From contig MCGE01000055.1 in NCBI GenBank assembly GCA_002105175.1, positions 87,172-151,171 of the forward strand: a stretch of DNA of 64,000 nucleotides, read 5' to 3'. The stretch is from Absidia repens (taxonomy: Eukaryota > Mucoromycota > Mucoromycetes > Mucorales > Cunninghamellaceae). This document shows positions 22,428 through 31,689 of the stretch, in pieces. Positions within the stretch are counted from its first letter, which is position 1; each line of letters starts with the position of its first letter. The notes under the pieces are model-generated. The model did not search any database, was not told where the DNA came from, and saw nothing but the letters and a program-made list of their open reading frames with translations. Made by a program: the position numbers and the translations under genes.

Positions 22428-22944
22428 TTTTTTTTATTGAATTGAAGGCCCGAGATCGAGCTTCGATTATATTAAATTTAAAATAATCTAAATGGGAAAA
22501 CTGGGGAAAACTGTAGTATCTATTCTATACTAATTGATCTATCGGTAGACCATTCTTCTTCTTGTTGTGCTGCTATGCGAGAGTATTCGGCTTCATAGTT
22601 CAATACGTACGTTTCGCTGGCATGATGTTCCTGATATGTACGAACAAAGATATAACCCAATAAAAACCTGATTTATTAAAAGAAAAAAATATAAATAAAA
22701 AAACAGAAAATAAAATAAGGAAGGAGAGGGGAGGATAAAAGAAATACTTACAGTTATATCAAAACGGTTAAAATGAGTAATATATTTGAAGAGAGGGTAA
22801 AGAAAGAAAAAGGGAAAAATAAAGAATTGAATAAAATATATAAAAAATAATAAAAGCTAAAAAATCTAAATTTGGCTCCGACTGAGAATACACTTTATTT
22901 TCAGTAACACATCAGTTCCCCCTTATCCCACAGACCTTTCCTGA
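22428..22944 (-). mobile_element. 5'-truncated LINE insertion with TSD, itself carrying a solo LTR
   Basis: T-run then ATTGAATTGAAGGCCCGAGA (3' stem). TSD AGCAACTTG at 22419-22427 and 22945-22953. A solo LTR-A (22632-22914) with its own TSD lies inside. The LINE part encodes a short C-terminal ORF2 piece only. Confidence 0.87.
22632..22914 (-). repeat. Solo LTR, family A, with exact TSD
   Basis: 283 bp, TGATATGTACG...TAACACATCA on the plus strand; TSD GTTCC at 22627-22631 and 22915-22919. It is the innermost layer of the nest. Confidence 0.95.
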
Positions 22945-24711
22945 AGCAACTTGATCTTTGATCTGATTAGAATCTGCCAGATTTGGGGTGCCGCGCCATT
23001 TAGGGGTATCCATAATAGGCATCCCTTTGATGAGCGCATTGGACAAAATTGATCGAAGTAGCGGTTCGAAAGCTATGTTGAATAGCAGTGGCGATAATGG
23101 GTCCCCTTGGCGTAGTTCTCTAGATTGAGTGAAAGGTGATGCCAGCCAACCGTTGATGGATATGTGAACTTTGGACGAGAAGAAAAGTTTGGTGAGCGTG
23201 TTGATTAGAGTCGGGGGAAATCCGAATCTAGTCATGACTTTTCGTAGGTACTCCAGGTGGACGCGATCATATGCCTTCCCTTGATCAATGAGTATTGCTA
23301 CAGCTTCGTTTTCGGGGCTGATATGTTGGAGGTGTTTCATAAGGGCTTGGGCAATCCATCCATTGTCTGAGATCAGTCTATCGGGCAGGAATCCAGTTTG
23401 GAAGGGATTGATCAAATCTTTCATTGGTTTCTGTAATCGATTAGTGATCAGTTTGGTGAATAACTTGGCGTCACAATTGATCATCGACAGGGGGCGCCAG
23501 TTAGCCAGTAGTTGTCTATTACCTTTTTTAAGTAACAGTACCGTTTTCGTTTCGACCCATGATGGGGGGAAGATACCTTCTTGTGCTTCATTGAGAATGT
23601 CTAACAGTAGATTGAAAGTTTGAGAATGATAGTTTTCCACAAATCGATAGAAGTTGAACCCGATACCATCCAGACCAGGGCTTCTGCGTAGCGGTGAATG
23701 AGTTATGAGTTACTGTAGGGTCCAATGTGTCAACGGTTCTGTCATTTCGTTGTATTCCGCCTCTGAGGATCTTGCGCATCCAGCCCCAGCGCTTTTTGAC
23801 CTGCAATCCAAAGGGAAGTTTTCATCGAACAGACCATGATAAGGTGGAAATCATCCTCGATGTCCTTTTGCAGATTGTGCATTGACCCGGGCTCTCTTGA
23901 TCTTGGGTGCTTGAATCTTCCAATTATCCCTGAGAGGGTCTGTTCTTGGGGGATTAGGAGTTTGCCAGCCAATACACATAAGGTCATCATACAGGGAATG
24001 GTTTTCAGGGTGCATTTGATGGTGTCTGTGTGTTTGAGTAGGTCTATCCATGATTCCAGGAACAGCGCCAACTGATTAGGATGTGGAGTCAGAGGGTATC
24101 CAAGATACGTAATGGCCTGTGTATTGTTTTGATCGTGGCAATGAATACTGTCGCTATTGCAAATATCGATCCATTCTTGGTAAGGATGGCCCGATAGAGA
24201 TACAAGGTATGTATTTTGGGGATTCACTTTTGAGTTGGAAGCCAGGCTGTAAAGACGGAAAACCGAGAGGACATCTTGCCATTCTTGTTCCTTTGTAAGG
24301 AAAAGGAGTAGGTCATACGCGTATGCCAATAACTCGATATTGTAGGATGTACCTTGAGCCAAGGAAAGGTCCGAACCCATGTTGCTTGTCATTCGTTTAG
24401 TTACCTTTCGTGGGTGGTCCAGGCCAATACCTTTTAGTTGGGGACATGCCAGCAGGGATCGTAAAAAGGGTTCAAAGGCCAGATTGAAAAATATCGAGAG
24501 GGAGTCTTCTTGTCGTAAGCCTCTTCTTTGCCGGAACGGGATACCGAGCCATCCATTGATTGAGAGAGAAATTTGTGTGTCAAAGAAAAGGTGATGTAGT
24601 GTCTTGACCAGAGGGACTGGGAGACAGAAATGCAGCAGTGACCTTGTCAAGTATTCGGGATGCACCCGATCGTATGCCTTTTCCTGATCAAAACATGCTG
24701 CAATCGCCGGG

Positions 24712-24960
24712 AAAATGGCTTGTGTACTGTTTTGATCGTCCCAATGTTTTTTTGTTTTTTTTTTTTTTTGTGATGTTTAAGCGAATGAGCTCGTGTCATC
24801 CTTCAGGGAAAGATGTTGTATAAAATGGCTGTTTTATTGAAAATCCGGGTGTGGACAAGGTCCGCTACAATCCTAAATTGGGAGACTATGACAACAGTAC
24901 AAAAAACCAATTCTATTGTTGTACAGTATCACATGTTTTTGTAGTATAATATCTTCTCGT
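24712..24960 (-). pseudogene. LINE fragments with an A-tail after a foreign 5' motif
   Basis: 24712-24747 repeats the RT-region segment at 24110-24143 (GTGTACTGTTTTGATCGTCC). Then comes a T-run (24746-24769), then on the minus strand GAGCTCATTCGCTTAAACAT (a LINE 5' motif), a 20-bp link, and the 3' UTR of LINE family A (GGACCTTGTCCACACCCGGA) from about 24818. See the finding on possible 3' transduction. Confidence 0.65.
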
Positions 24961-25093
24961 TGGCGAAAAATTATATCCTCAGAAATTATCTTCTAATAGA
25001 TTTTTTGTGGGTGGACCCAAACAAATATAGTATTATTATATTTTTTTTTAAAAATAAAAACTTTCTATACAAAAAAAAAAAAAAAAAAAAAAT

Positions 25094-25825
25094 ACCATAT
25101 TAGGAACTAACTAAGGGCTGGACATTAGCTTTTTTCTTTCAAAGGGATTTTCTTGCTTTTTTGTTCTTTTTCACTTTGGTTTTGCCACTATAAGTCTGAT
25201 CTTCAATGGCTTTTTATCTTTAGCTGGTGACAGCGCGTTCCATGCCATCTCTATCAGTGTACTTTTGTCCAAGAAATATCTGGCTGATCATGTTGTTGCT
25301 ATTGAAAATTGTTGTTGAAGAAGATTTTTTGATAAAAGAAAGATTTTTTTTATTTAACAGATGTCATTTATCAAGTTTGCTCCTGGAGCGCAATAACGCC
25401 GAGCAGTTTTATTTCCCTAAAAGTACAGTCAATCTAATATTTATTGTCAGAGAAGATAATTTATTGCCGCTGGTTTCTATACAAAAAAAAAACTTATTGC
25501 CGCTGGAGCAATTCTGTATTTTTTTAGATGGCTTCATAAGCCCCGAGATAGCTATGGTAGGCATTACGGGGGAGTCCAAATAACATCGCTGCGTCATGAA
25601 GTGCTTGTTGCAGGATAGTTTCGCCACGATGGATTTTCATCTGATCTGCCAAGTCCGGGTGTACATACCCTTCTTCCATTGAGAGTATCTTATTTTCGTT
25701 TGTGGATACATTGCGTCGTGTCGCGTTGTGGGGACCATCAGCTGACTACCCGTGGCTACTGTCTGACTCCAGGGGATTTTTACTGTGTCAGGTTGAGATT
25801 GAGATGGGGTTTGGGAAGTTGACAT
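25094..25825 (-). pseudogene. LINE ORF1 fragment
   Basis: Starts at the ATG at 25825 (MSTSQTPSQSQPDTVKIPWS). WSQTVATGSQLMVP matches the ORF1 start WSDIVARGQMMKVP of the intact LINE, and across one frameshift near 25637 the text continues DLADQMKIHRGETILQQALH (compare ADLMKIHRAESVLEMALH). Downstream (lower coordinates) the frame is lost. A 20-nt tail insertion lies inside. Confidence 0.7.
25474..25493 (+). mobile_element. Ultra-short LINE insertion (tail only)
   Basis: TTTCTATAC, nine or ten A and a C, between exact copies of TTATTGCCGCTGG (25461-25473 and 25494-25506). TTTCTATACAAAA is exactly the 3' terminus of the LINE-3 type (complement of 19780-19806). Confidence 0.88.
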
Positions 25826-25862
25826 TCCTAATTATTGGTCAAACTTAGTGTGCTTGGTACCT

Positions 25863-26220
25863 TTAAGTTATAATGTGAAACCTATCTGATATACCAGAAA
25901 GGTGATTTGCGTTGGTTTGGTTTTGTTTGTTTGTGGTGTCAGTTGATGCTGTGTGTCGGGAGTTAAATCTGAAGTAATCTTGCTGGATAGTCTTTTCGTC
26001 ACTGGCTATATCCACTAGTGGTGTAGATGGTGATGGGCTGGGTATGTTCTCACGTTCTCGTTTAGGATGCTTTCTTAATTCAGGTGGAGGCCACTCTCCT
26101 GGTGTATATGACTGTAAATACTTCTCACACTTGAATTGAGGTCGATTGCTGATATGGTTTAGTCGTTCGGCATAGTGTAGATCAACAGTTAATCCACATT
26201 TGCAGTTGAAGTCTTGGAGA

Positions 26221-26221
<1 letters not shown>
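25863..26221 (-). CDS. Unrecognised cysteine-containing ORF between two LINEs
   Basis: The minus-strand frame reads CLQDFNCKCGLTVDLHYAER then LNHISNRPQFKCEKYL, and ends at 25863 about 35 bp upstream of the LINE ORF1 start. The paired Cys residues could bind zinc. It is cut upstream by the T-run of LINE-7. It may be part of the 5' region of the ORF1-bearing LINE or an unrelated gene piece; I do not recognise it. Confidence 0.3.
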
Positions 26222-26254
<33 letters not shown>

Positions 26255-26863
26255 TATAAAAAAGAGATTTTATTGAGGTTTGTGACTCTTGAGCCACGAC
26301 CTGCAAATTAAGAAAAAAAATACTTTAAACTACGATGATCGTGCTATAAGCTATGGGGCGTTGTGGAAGTCTTCGAAGTGTATTCCTTTATTCCATCGTA
26401 CCCGGCGGAGTCGACGGATCGTGTGGGTCGTGTTCCATGGTATTTTGTTTATCGTGCACATCCAGTGGTGTTGCCAGATGACTAGGATGATATCACCTAG
26501 TAGAGTGAGTTGATCTTGGGTAGCCTTACTTTGAAAAGTGATGGTATCCCATACGTCTTCAAGCTTGATATCCACTTTGGTGATTTTAAGGGCCACTCGC
26601 CAGAAATGGGTTTTATGTATACATTGTAAGATAAGGTGGGCTGGATCTTCAATGGCTTGATTGCATAGTAGGCAGTATCCAGGGTTGTCTATATCCAGAT
26701 CTTTTAGATGTCGCAGGGATTCTTGGTCAGAGGGAGACATTTTTCGAAAAATATACAATCCTTTCGATGAACGCCGGGAGCTGTAGTATTTGCATCACCG
26801 ATTGATTCATCCCCTGACGGGGGGTCCTCTCTCGACGATGCTATCATTGACTGACGTGATATA
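26222..26863 (-). pseudogene. LINE-7: ORF2 C-terminus and 3' UTR
   Basis: T-run 26223-26253, then TGTATAAAAAAGAG, hairpin GTGACTCTTGAGCCAC, and an open C-terminal frame (26351-26758) with the finger CLLCNQAIEDPAHLILQC. Its 5' side is split by LINE-8 at 26878. Confidence 0.88.
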
Positions 26864-26878
26864 CGGGCTCTTGTAGTT

Positions 26879-27913
26879 TTTTTTTTTTTTTTTTTTTTTT
26901 TGTATGAAATGACTGTTTTATTGAAAATCCGGGTGTGGACAAGGTCCGCTACAACCCTAAAATTAGGACACTATTACTACAATGCAAAAAAAAATAAAAA
27001 TATATCTATTGTGTATCACATGTTTTTGTAGTACATGGATAGGGCTGTGTGCGGGCGCCAGATTTTCCTCCAGTCTTCAGTGTCAAAACTACATATCCAA
27101 TGATAGGTCCAAATTGTTTCCATAACTCTGCTCATCCACGTCAAAATATCTGTGTCTTTTGTTGATGGTCGAAGAAGATGAGATTGGAGGACTTGTTGCG
27201 AGGGAGGGAAGGAAGGGCCAGGCCAAGTGTCCAACCACAAGTGGTCTTTCACGGGACATCCCAGAAAGAAGTGGACTTCGTCTTCAACCGCAGCGTGGCA
27301 GAAATTGCATATTGGATCAGGGGCATTGCGTACGGCGAAGCGGAATAGTCTTTCATTCGTGGATAGGGAGCCATGGAGGAGCCGCCACCAAATGGTCGTG
27401 CGTTTGTGGGACATGGGTAGTTTCCAAAAGGATTTCCATACTGCGGTTGAAAGGCGCCAGTTCAAAGGAATCGATTGTGGTATCATAGGAGGATCGATGT
27501 GCCAGAGATACTGGGGATGTAGCCATATTCGTAAGGTCCTTGGTTTCGCGGAGAGTACGTTGCACATATCGGTTGGCGATGTTTGAAGCTTCCAATTATC
27601 TTTGAGAGGATCTGTTCTTGGCGGGATTGGCAGTTTGCCAGCCAATACACACAGGGTCATCATGCATGGAATGGTTTTCAGAGTACACTTGATGATGTCA
27701 GTACGTTTGAGCAGTTCCATCCATGATTCCAGTCCAGTGTAATATTTGGTCAAGTCTTCGATCATGGGGGTACATATGTCTGAGGTCTTTCTGGTTCGAA
27801 AAATGCGTTGGATGTAGATCAGCTGGAGGGCAAGCTGCTGATGGTGAATGTTGACGACATTTAGACCACCAAACTGTTTCTTCAAACACGCCGTGTCCCA
27901 TGATGGGAAGGGC
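26879..27913 (-). pseudogene. LINE-8: 1.03-kb 5'-truncated copy with 15-bp TSD
   Basis: TSD CGGGCTCTTGTAGTT at 26864-26878 and 27914-27928. T-run, 3' UTR with the GGACCTTGTCC stem, and an uninterrupted 289-aa C-terminal ORF2 frame (27885-27016): FGGLNVVNIHHQQLALQLIY, then ERLFRFAVRNAPDPICNFCH with finger C-x2-C...H-x4-C. No stop codons, so it inserted recently. It lacks EN and RT, so it cannot move itself. Confidence 0.92.
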
Positions 27914-27997
27914 CGGGCTCTTGTAGTTGGCTGGGTGTATTGAAGTTATGAGATGGCTATACTGATGTTAGTGTAACGTTAGTATAGCAGAAGAACC

Positions 27998-28003
<6 letters not shown>

Positions 28004-28037
<34 letters not shown>

Positions 28038-29211
28038 CTTTATTTGTTGAAGTTTTTTTTTTTTTTTGTTTTTAAAAAAGGCTTTATTTGTTGAAGGCCC
28101 GCGAGCGGGCTTCAACATATTGTTATATATATATCAAACTGTGGGGAACAAATATTCTATTCTATAACAGCATCGGAGTACACTTCATTAGCTTTGGCAG
28201 TTTCATATTGGGAAATCATGGCATCGGAGTGGTGATTTTCCCCTTTCTGCCATAGTTGATTCCTTAATTGTCGCATAGCATGAGTGTTGTTCCATGGATA
28301 TTTTTCTATAATACCGCGCCAGTGGTGAAGCCAGAGAGCTCGTAGGGTATCTCCCAGGTGAATTAGTACTTGGTCGTCCGCTTGTTTTTCGAAGGTCAAC
28401 GCTTGACAGATCTCAGGACCCGTCAGTTCCATCCCAAGGAGGTGATTGGCGGCCTTCCAGAAGGAGGATTTCAGTGAGCAGTCGTAGATCATGTGGTAGT
28501 CGTCTTCTATGAATTTTTTGCAGATCTTGCACATACCCGGATTTTCCGTTGCTGTACGTATATGTCTGAGGGCTTCTTGTGTCGATAGCTTTTGCGTAAG
28601 CAAACGCCACCAGACAGTGCGTACCCCGTGGGCCATTGGTACTCGCCAGAACAGTTTCCATTGTTTCGTGGTCATTTTAGTAGCAGGGGAAAAATCGTAT
28701 GGCGGTCGAGGTGTTGGCAGGCTTCTTGCTTCCTTATCATTTCGCATCCATATTAGCCGTAGGTAACTTGTCTTGGCCAGGTATGGTTCCATGTCAAAAG
28801 GTTTCTTAATCCATTTGTGTATCGGGATTGTGATTTTCCACTGGGCTAATGAATTGATGTTAAACCATGCTGGTGATGTAGCGTCTTGTCTGTTGTAATT
28901 GCCCAGAATTTGGCTTTGTACTATTGGATCCCATTCGAAACGGTATTCGCTGATATCTTGCCAGAGCGCTTTATACTTGGTATGGTCTGCATTAAGTGGC
29001 CAAGTATATGTCCCCGTCAATTCATCGTATGGTTGGATGTCCTTTACTACCGCCCAGGGCGCCCTGTGTTTGATGGACTGGGAGACATCTGGAGATGTAG
29101 GGTGTAAGGCTTTCCAAAGGGGTATGTATCTAGTCGTTCGAGGAGGCCATGTGGGATGTGTTACAATCGGTGGGAGACGTTGGAGTAGACGGGCCAGATG
29201 GCTTAGGTGGG
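28004..29211 (-). pseudogene. LINE-9: 1.2-kb 5'-truncated copy with 15-bp TSD
   Basis: TSD AGAAGAACCTTAAAA at 27989-28003 and 29212-29226; a third copy of the same 15-mer is at 29246-29260. The T-run is followed by the 3' UTR stem (GAAGGCCCGCGAGCGGGCTT, 28092-28111) and an intact 287-aa C-terminal ORF2 frame (29020-28157; CKICKKFIEDDYHMIYDC). Near its tail is a tail-only insertion at 28053-28074. Confidence 0.92.
28053..28074 (-). mobile_element. Tail-only insertion or tail duplication inside LINE-9
   Basis: T15-G-T5 (minus strand: A5-C-A15, the tail of the intact LINE at 35690-35710) lies between two copies of a 22-bp sequence containing GGCTTTATTTGTTGAAG (28031-28052, 28075-28096). Slippage during reverse transcription is an alternative. 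Confidence 0.65.
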
Positions 29212-29226
29212 AGAAGAACCTTAAAA

Positions 29227-29435
29227 GAGAAAACAGAGGGATATGAGAAGAACCTTAAAAGAACACTGCGTTCATTTGGTTTGTTTTCGTAGAAGTATAT
29301 AGATGTCTGTTTCGGTTAAATGTTTATCCCGAGTTTTTTTGGAAAAAAGAATTGAACACGCGTGGGTACTTTTGCAATAGTCACTAATCTCGCTTAAATG
29401 TTGATCCATTAATAGACTTTAGGAAGGTAATTTAA
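29227..29435. other. Short non-LINE segment with two LINE 5'-end-like motifs
   Basis: Contains CGGTTAAATGTTTATCCCGA (about 29313) and CTCGCTTAAATGTTGATCC (about 29383). Both resemble the inverse of the LINE 5' motif GAGCGGATAAACATTTAAGCG, so one or two LINE 5' ends on the minus strand may lie here. No coding. Confidence 0.5.
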
Positions 29436-29791
29436 GCAAAAGCTCGACCGCAGTTGGTTAAAAAGTCACATGACACTTAAATAATTGAAGCTAACAATAA
29501 TTTTAGGTAGATATTTACTTTTTTTGGGACATACAATAAGTACAATATTAGTTAGCATTACCATTTCGGGACATATTACGTCATAGGTCACATACTATAT
29601 TAAGTACTAACGCCTCTACTTACCATATGTGATTTGTTACCTATGACGTAATATGTCCCGAAATGGTAATGCTAACTAATATTGTACTTATTGTATGTCC
29701 CAAAAAAAGTAAATATCTACCTAAAATTATTGTTAGCTTCAATTATTTAAGTGTCATGTGACCTTTTAACCAACTGCGGTCAAACTTTTGC
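29436..29791. repeat. Large hairpin: 153-bp inverted repeats, 50-bp loop
   Basis: 29436-29588 and 29639-29791 are near-perfect inverses (for example ACCGCAGTTGGTTAAAA against TTTTAACCAACTGCGGT; CGGGACATATTACGTCATAG against its inverse). Differences are a few single bases. The loop holds a small extra stem (CACATA/TATGTG). No ORF. It could be a foldback or MITE element, or a structural or chromosomal element; see findings. Confidence 0.95.
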
Positions 29792-29904
29792 TCTTTTTTT
29801 GGTATACGCTTACACATTACTCAAAAACAAAAAGAAATTCAATACTCAATACAAAAAAATTCAAAAAAAAATTTTGTGGATAAACATTTACGCATTACTG
29901 CTAA

Positions 29905-30180
29905 CTAAAGAGCTCTTTCGCTTAAACATCACTTTTTAAGCCGGATAAACGTTTAAGCACAAGCATAACCAATACAAACACACTCTACGAATATACAACC
30001 CTACAAGTTACTCTCCCAGGCACCTATTACGCTCAGAAGACACCCAGAACCTCGAAGCACTTATTATTAAGTAACCACTTCTTCCCATGACCACGACATG
30101 GAGCGAAATTGCAGCGAGGGGAAATGCAATGAAAATCCCATCAAGCAATTACAAACGAAATGACTATGCGACGACGGAAA
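29905..30180 (+). pseudogene. 5' UTR and start of the outer LINE (ORF1, part 1)
   Basis: Begins GAGCTCTTTCGCTTAAACAT like the intact LINE. ORF1 starts at the ATG at 30087 (MTTTWSEIAARGNAMKIPSS). It is interrupted after 30180 by the intact LINE; the TSD GACTATGCGACGACGGAAA is at 30162-30180 and 35711-35729. The frame continues at 35730. Confidence 0.9.
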
Positions 30181-30303
30181 AACTCTTTCGCTTAAACATC
30201 ACTTTTTGAGCGGATAAACATTTAAGCGAATACAACACATCGATTAGCAACTACTTCTCCAGCAAAGAAGAACTATCTATCCAGAATAGCAACGGTCTAT
30301 AGA

Positions 30304-31686
30304 ATGACTACGACTTGGAGCGACATTGTGGCTCGAGGACAGATGATGAAGGTCCCATCTCAGACACCACATCGGGATGGGCAAATGTCACAAGAATACC
30401 TGAAACTCTACGAAATTGAAGAATATGCAGACCTAATGAAAATACACAGGGCTGAAAGTGTACTGGAAATGGCTCTCCATAGCAACACTGTCATTTTTGA
30501 ATTCCTCTCAAGCGATTTCGAAAATCCTCGAGATGTGTATAGCAAACTGTCGAAAGACTTGGGAACCCTGACAGGGGCTCGAATTATCAAACCAAACATT
30601 GGACGAAACACAGGCACCTTTATGGTGGAAGCTCGTTTCGAAACGCAACAAATTGTGAACAGCGCGATCAGCAAGGGTATTGAAGTAAACGAAAAACAAT
30701 ATAAAGCGATACCATCAAGAAACGAAGACCGGCTCCCCAAAATGGTAAAAGTTCACGTGGTCGGAGTACCTTTCGAAGACACCAAGGAACTGACGGCCTC
30801 ACTAAAATCATCACTGGCCCTATATGGCAAGGTATGCAGAATTATGGCAATCAAACAAGCAGGCGTGTTTGAAGGTGCGATCACCGCCCTGTTGGACACG
30901 GATCCGTCACAAGGCCAGTTTGAACCTCTTCAAAGGATGCTTTACATGAAAACGTGGGACATCTTCGTTCCAGCCAACTATCGAGGGCAACCCCCAGTTT
31001 GCTACCATTGTCGCAAAGCAGGACACCTAAAGAAGGATTGTCCTATTCTGGCAGCCCTTAAATGCTACCGGTGTCAAGGACACGGCCACATAGCGCGACA
31101 CTGCCCCAATGACGGATTGACACCTCGCAAGAGCACTGCCAACCAAGATGACACACCTGTTGTTAAGAAACAAAAAACTGAAGAAAATACAAAAAAAGAA
31201 AAAAACATTGAAAATTCCGAAAAAAATGAAACAAAAGAGGAAAAAAAGGAAAGTGCCAGTGTACAATCAAAAGATGGCTATGACGCCCACCAAACAGGAG
31301 GGGGACGGTCCCCTAAGTTGTCAAGTAGCATTAGTAACAGTAATATAGCAACCAAAAGTGCCGAAAAAGTTGTTGCAGAGGACAAGCAACATACTCTACA
31401 TAAAGAGGAAGATACTCCCATGCCTTTGGCAGATAAACAAGTGGATCAGGACTCTGAGGCCAACAACAACGAACATCAAGGTACCCTGGCTTCAAAACAT
31501 GCACCAATCACCATCAGAACCACTATGCCGGTTGACAGCCAGGCGGAAATGGTACAGACAGAGGAAAACCAGGAAACATTTATCACCTCCAGCAAAGAGG
31601 CGATGGAAATCAGTAAACGACATAAGAAATCATCCAGCATCCCCAAGAGGACAGATAAATCGTCCTCCATCTCGAAACGATCATAA
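30304..31686 (+). CDS. LINE ORF1 protein, RNA-binding, two zinc knuckles
   Basis: 460 aa. The start MTTTWSDIVARGQMMKVP is shared by the other ORF1 copies at 30087 and, in changed form, 25825 and 39837. Residues about 45-145 (RAESVLEMALHSNTVIFEFL...GTFMVEARFE) and 148-200 (MVKVHVVGVPFEDTKELTAS) look like RRM-type folds, an inference from the pattern. Two CCHC knuckles follow (CYHCRKAGHLKKDC at about 233, CYRCQGHGHIARHC at about 254). The C-terminal third is Lys/Glu-rich and likely disordered. It ends 3 bp before the ORF2 ATG, which suggests coupled translation such as termination-reinitiation. Its expected role is to coat LINE RNA. Confidence 0.93.
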   Translation: MTTTWSDIVARGQMMKVPSQTPHRDGQMSQEYLKLYEIEEYADLMKIHRAESVLEMALHSNTVIFEFLSSDFENPRDVYSKLSKDLGTLTGARIIKPNIGRNTGTFMVEARFETQQIVNSAISKGIEVNEKQYKAIPSRNEDRLPKMVKVHVVGVPFEDTKELTASLKSSLALYGKVCRIMAIKQAGVFEGAITALLDTDPSQGQFEPLQRMLYMKTWDIFVPANYRGQPPVCYHCRKAGHLKKDCPILAALKCYRCQGHGHIARHCPNDGLTPRKSTANQDDTPVVKKQKTEENTKKEKNIENSEKNETKEEKKESASVQSKDGYDAHQTGGGRSPKLSSSISNSNIATKSAEKVVAEDKQHTLHKEEDTPMPLADKQVDQDSEANNNEHQGTLASKHAPITIRTTMPVDSQAEMVQTEENQETFITSSKEAMEISKRHKKSSSIPKRTDKSSSISKRS

Positions 31687-31689
31687 ATT

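Larger units (their letters stand above)
20013..23772 (-). pseudogene. LINE-4 of the nest: ORF2 RT to 3' end
   Basis: 3' T-run at 20013-20028. From the 5' side: RT from about 23735 (SPGLDGIGFNFYRF; LLANWRPLSMINCDAKLFTK; IDQGKAYDRV; RQGDPLSPLLFNIAFEP), thumb and connection, and C-terminal finger (CQFCCKAIEDDHH) near 20.5 kb. It is broken by a solo LTR-D (21270-21589), a 21-nt tail insertion (21687-21707), a 139-nt LINE tail (22239-22377) and a further LINE insertion (22428-22944), and by frameshifts. The sequence with YADD is no longer clear (near 22.4 kb an AYADDLI-like segment is split by insertions). Confidence 0.88.
19769..23789 (-). pseudogene. LINE-3 of the nest, severely 5'-truncated
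   Basis: Starts with a T-run (19769-19796) followed by TGTATAGAAAGAG and the hairpin GTGGCTCTTGAGCCAC (about 19824-19839). It contains only about 240 bp of LINE before it is split at 20012 by LINE-4, plus a few bases at 23782-23789. Flanks of LINE-4 read TGCACATCC and TGCGCATCC. Confidence 0.75.
19397..23907 (-). pseudogene. LINE-2 of the nest, 5'-truncated, in two pieces
   Basis: Pieces 19397-19768 (3' end, ORF2 C-terminus, 3' UTR) and 23790-23907. The TSD TGCTTGAATCTTC is exact at 19384-19396 and 23908-23920. Across the internal insertion the reading frame rejoins as SLWIAGQK | AIWTTALKLDELW, matching the C-terminal region of other LINEs. The insertion itself is flanked by CGCTTTTT at 19761-19768 and 23790-23797. 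Total own length about 0.5 kb. Confidence 0.85.
18395..24711 (-). pseudogene. LINE-1 of the nest: outermost host LINE, in three pieces
   Basis: Pieces: 18395-18890, 19255-19396 and 23908-24711. The 3' end is the T-run at 18395-18403. The first piece has the C-terminal zinc-finger-like motif (CHFCHAAVEDEVHFFLEC). The last piece carries RT sequence (FDQEKAYDRVHPEYL, SINGWL) in which the catalytic box reads AYAYDLL instead of AYADDL and RQGDPLSP reads RQEDSLSI, so it was dead or decaying. The first break is a solo LTR (TSD GAGGC), the second the nested LINE-2 (TSD TGCTTGAATCTTC). Removing both restores collinearity with the related copy at 26879-27913. Confidence 0.88.

Noticed and set aside
26222..26255. 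Poly-T tracts as terminators
   Set aside because: The long T-runs (18.4, 19.4, 19.8, 20.0, 24.75, 26.2, 26.9, 28.0 kb) are A-tails of minus-strand LINEs, shown by adjoining 3' UTRs and TSDs.
31148..31348. Lysine-rich ORF overlapping LINE ORF1 (and other overlapping frames in 30.3-35.6 kb)
   Set aside because: Out-of-frame shadows of ORF1 and ORF2, not conserved in the other LINE copies.
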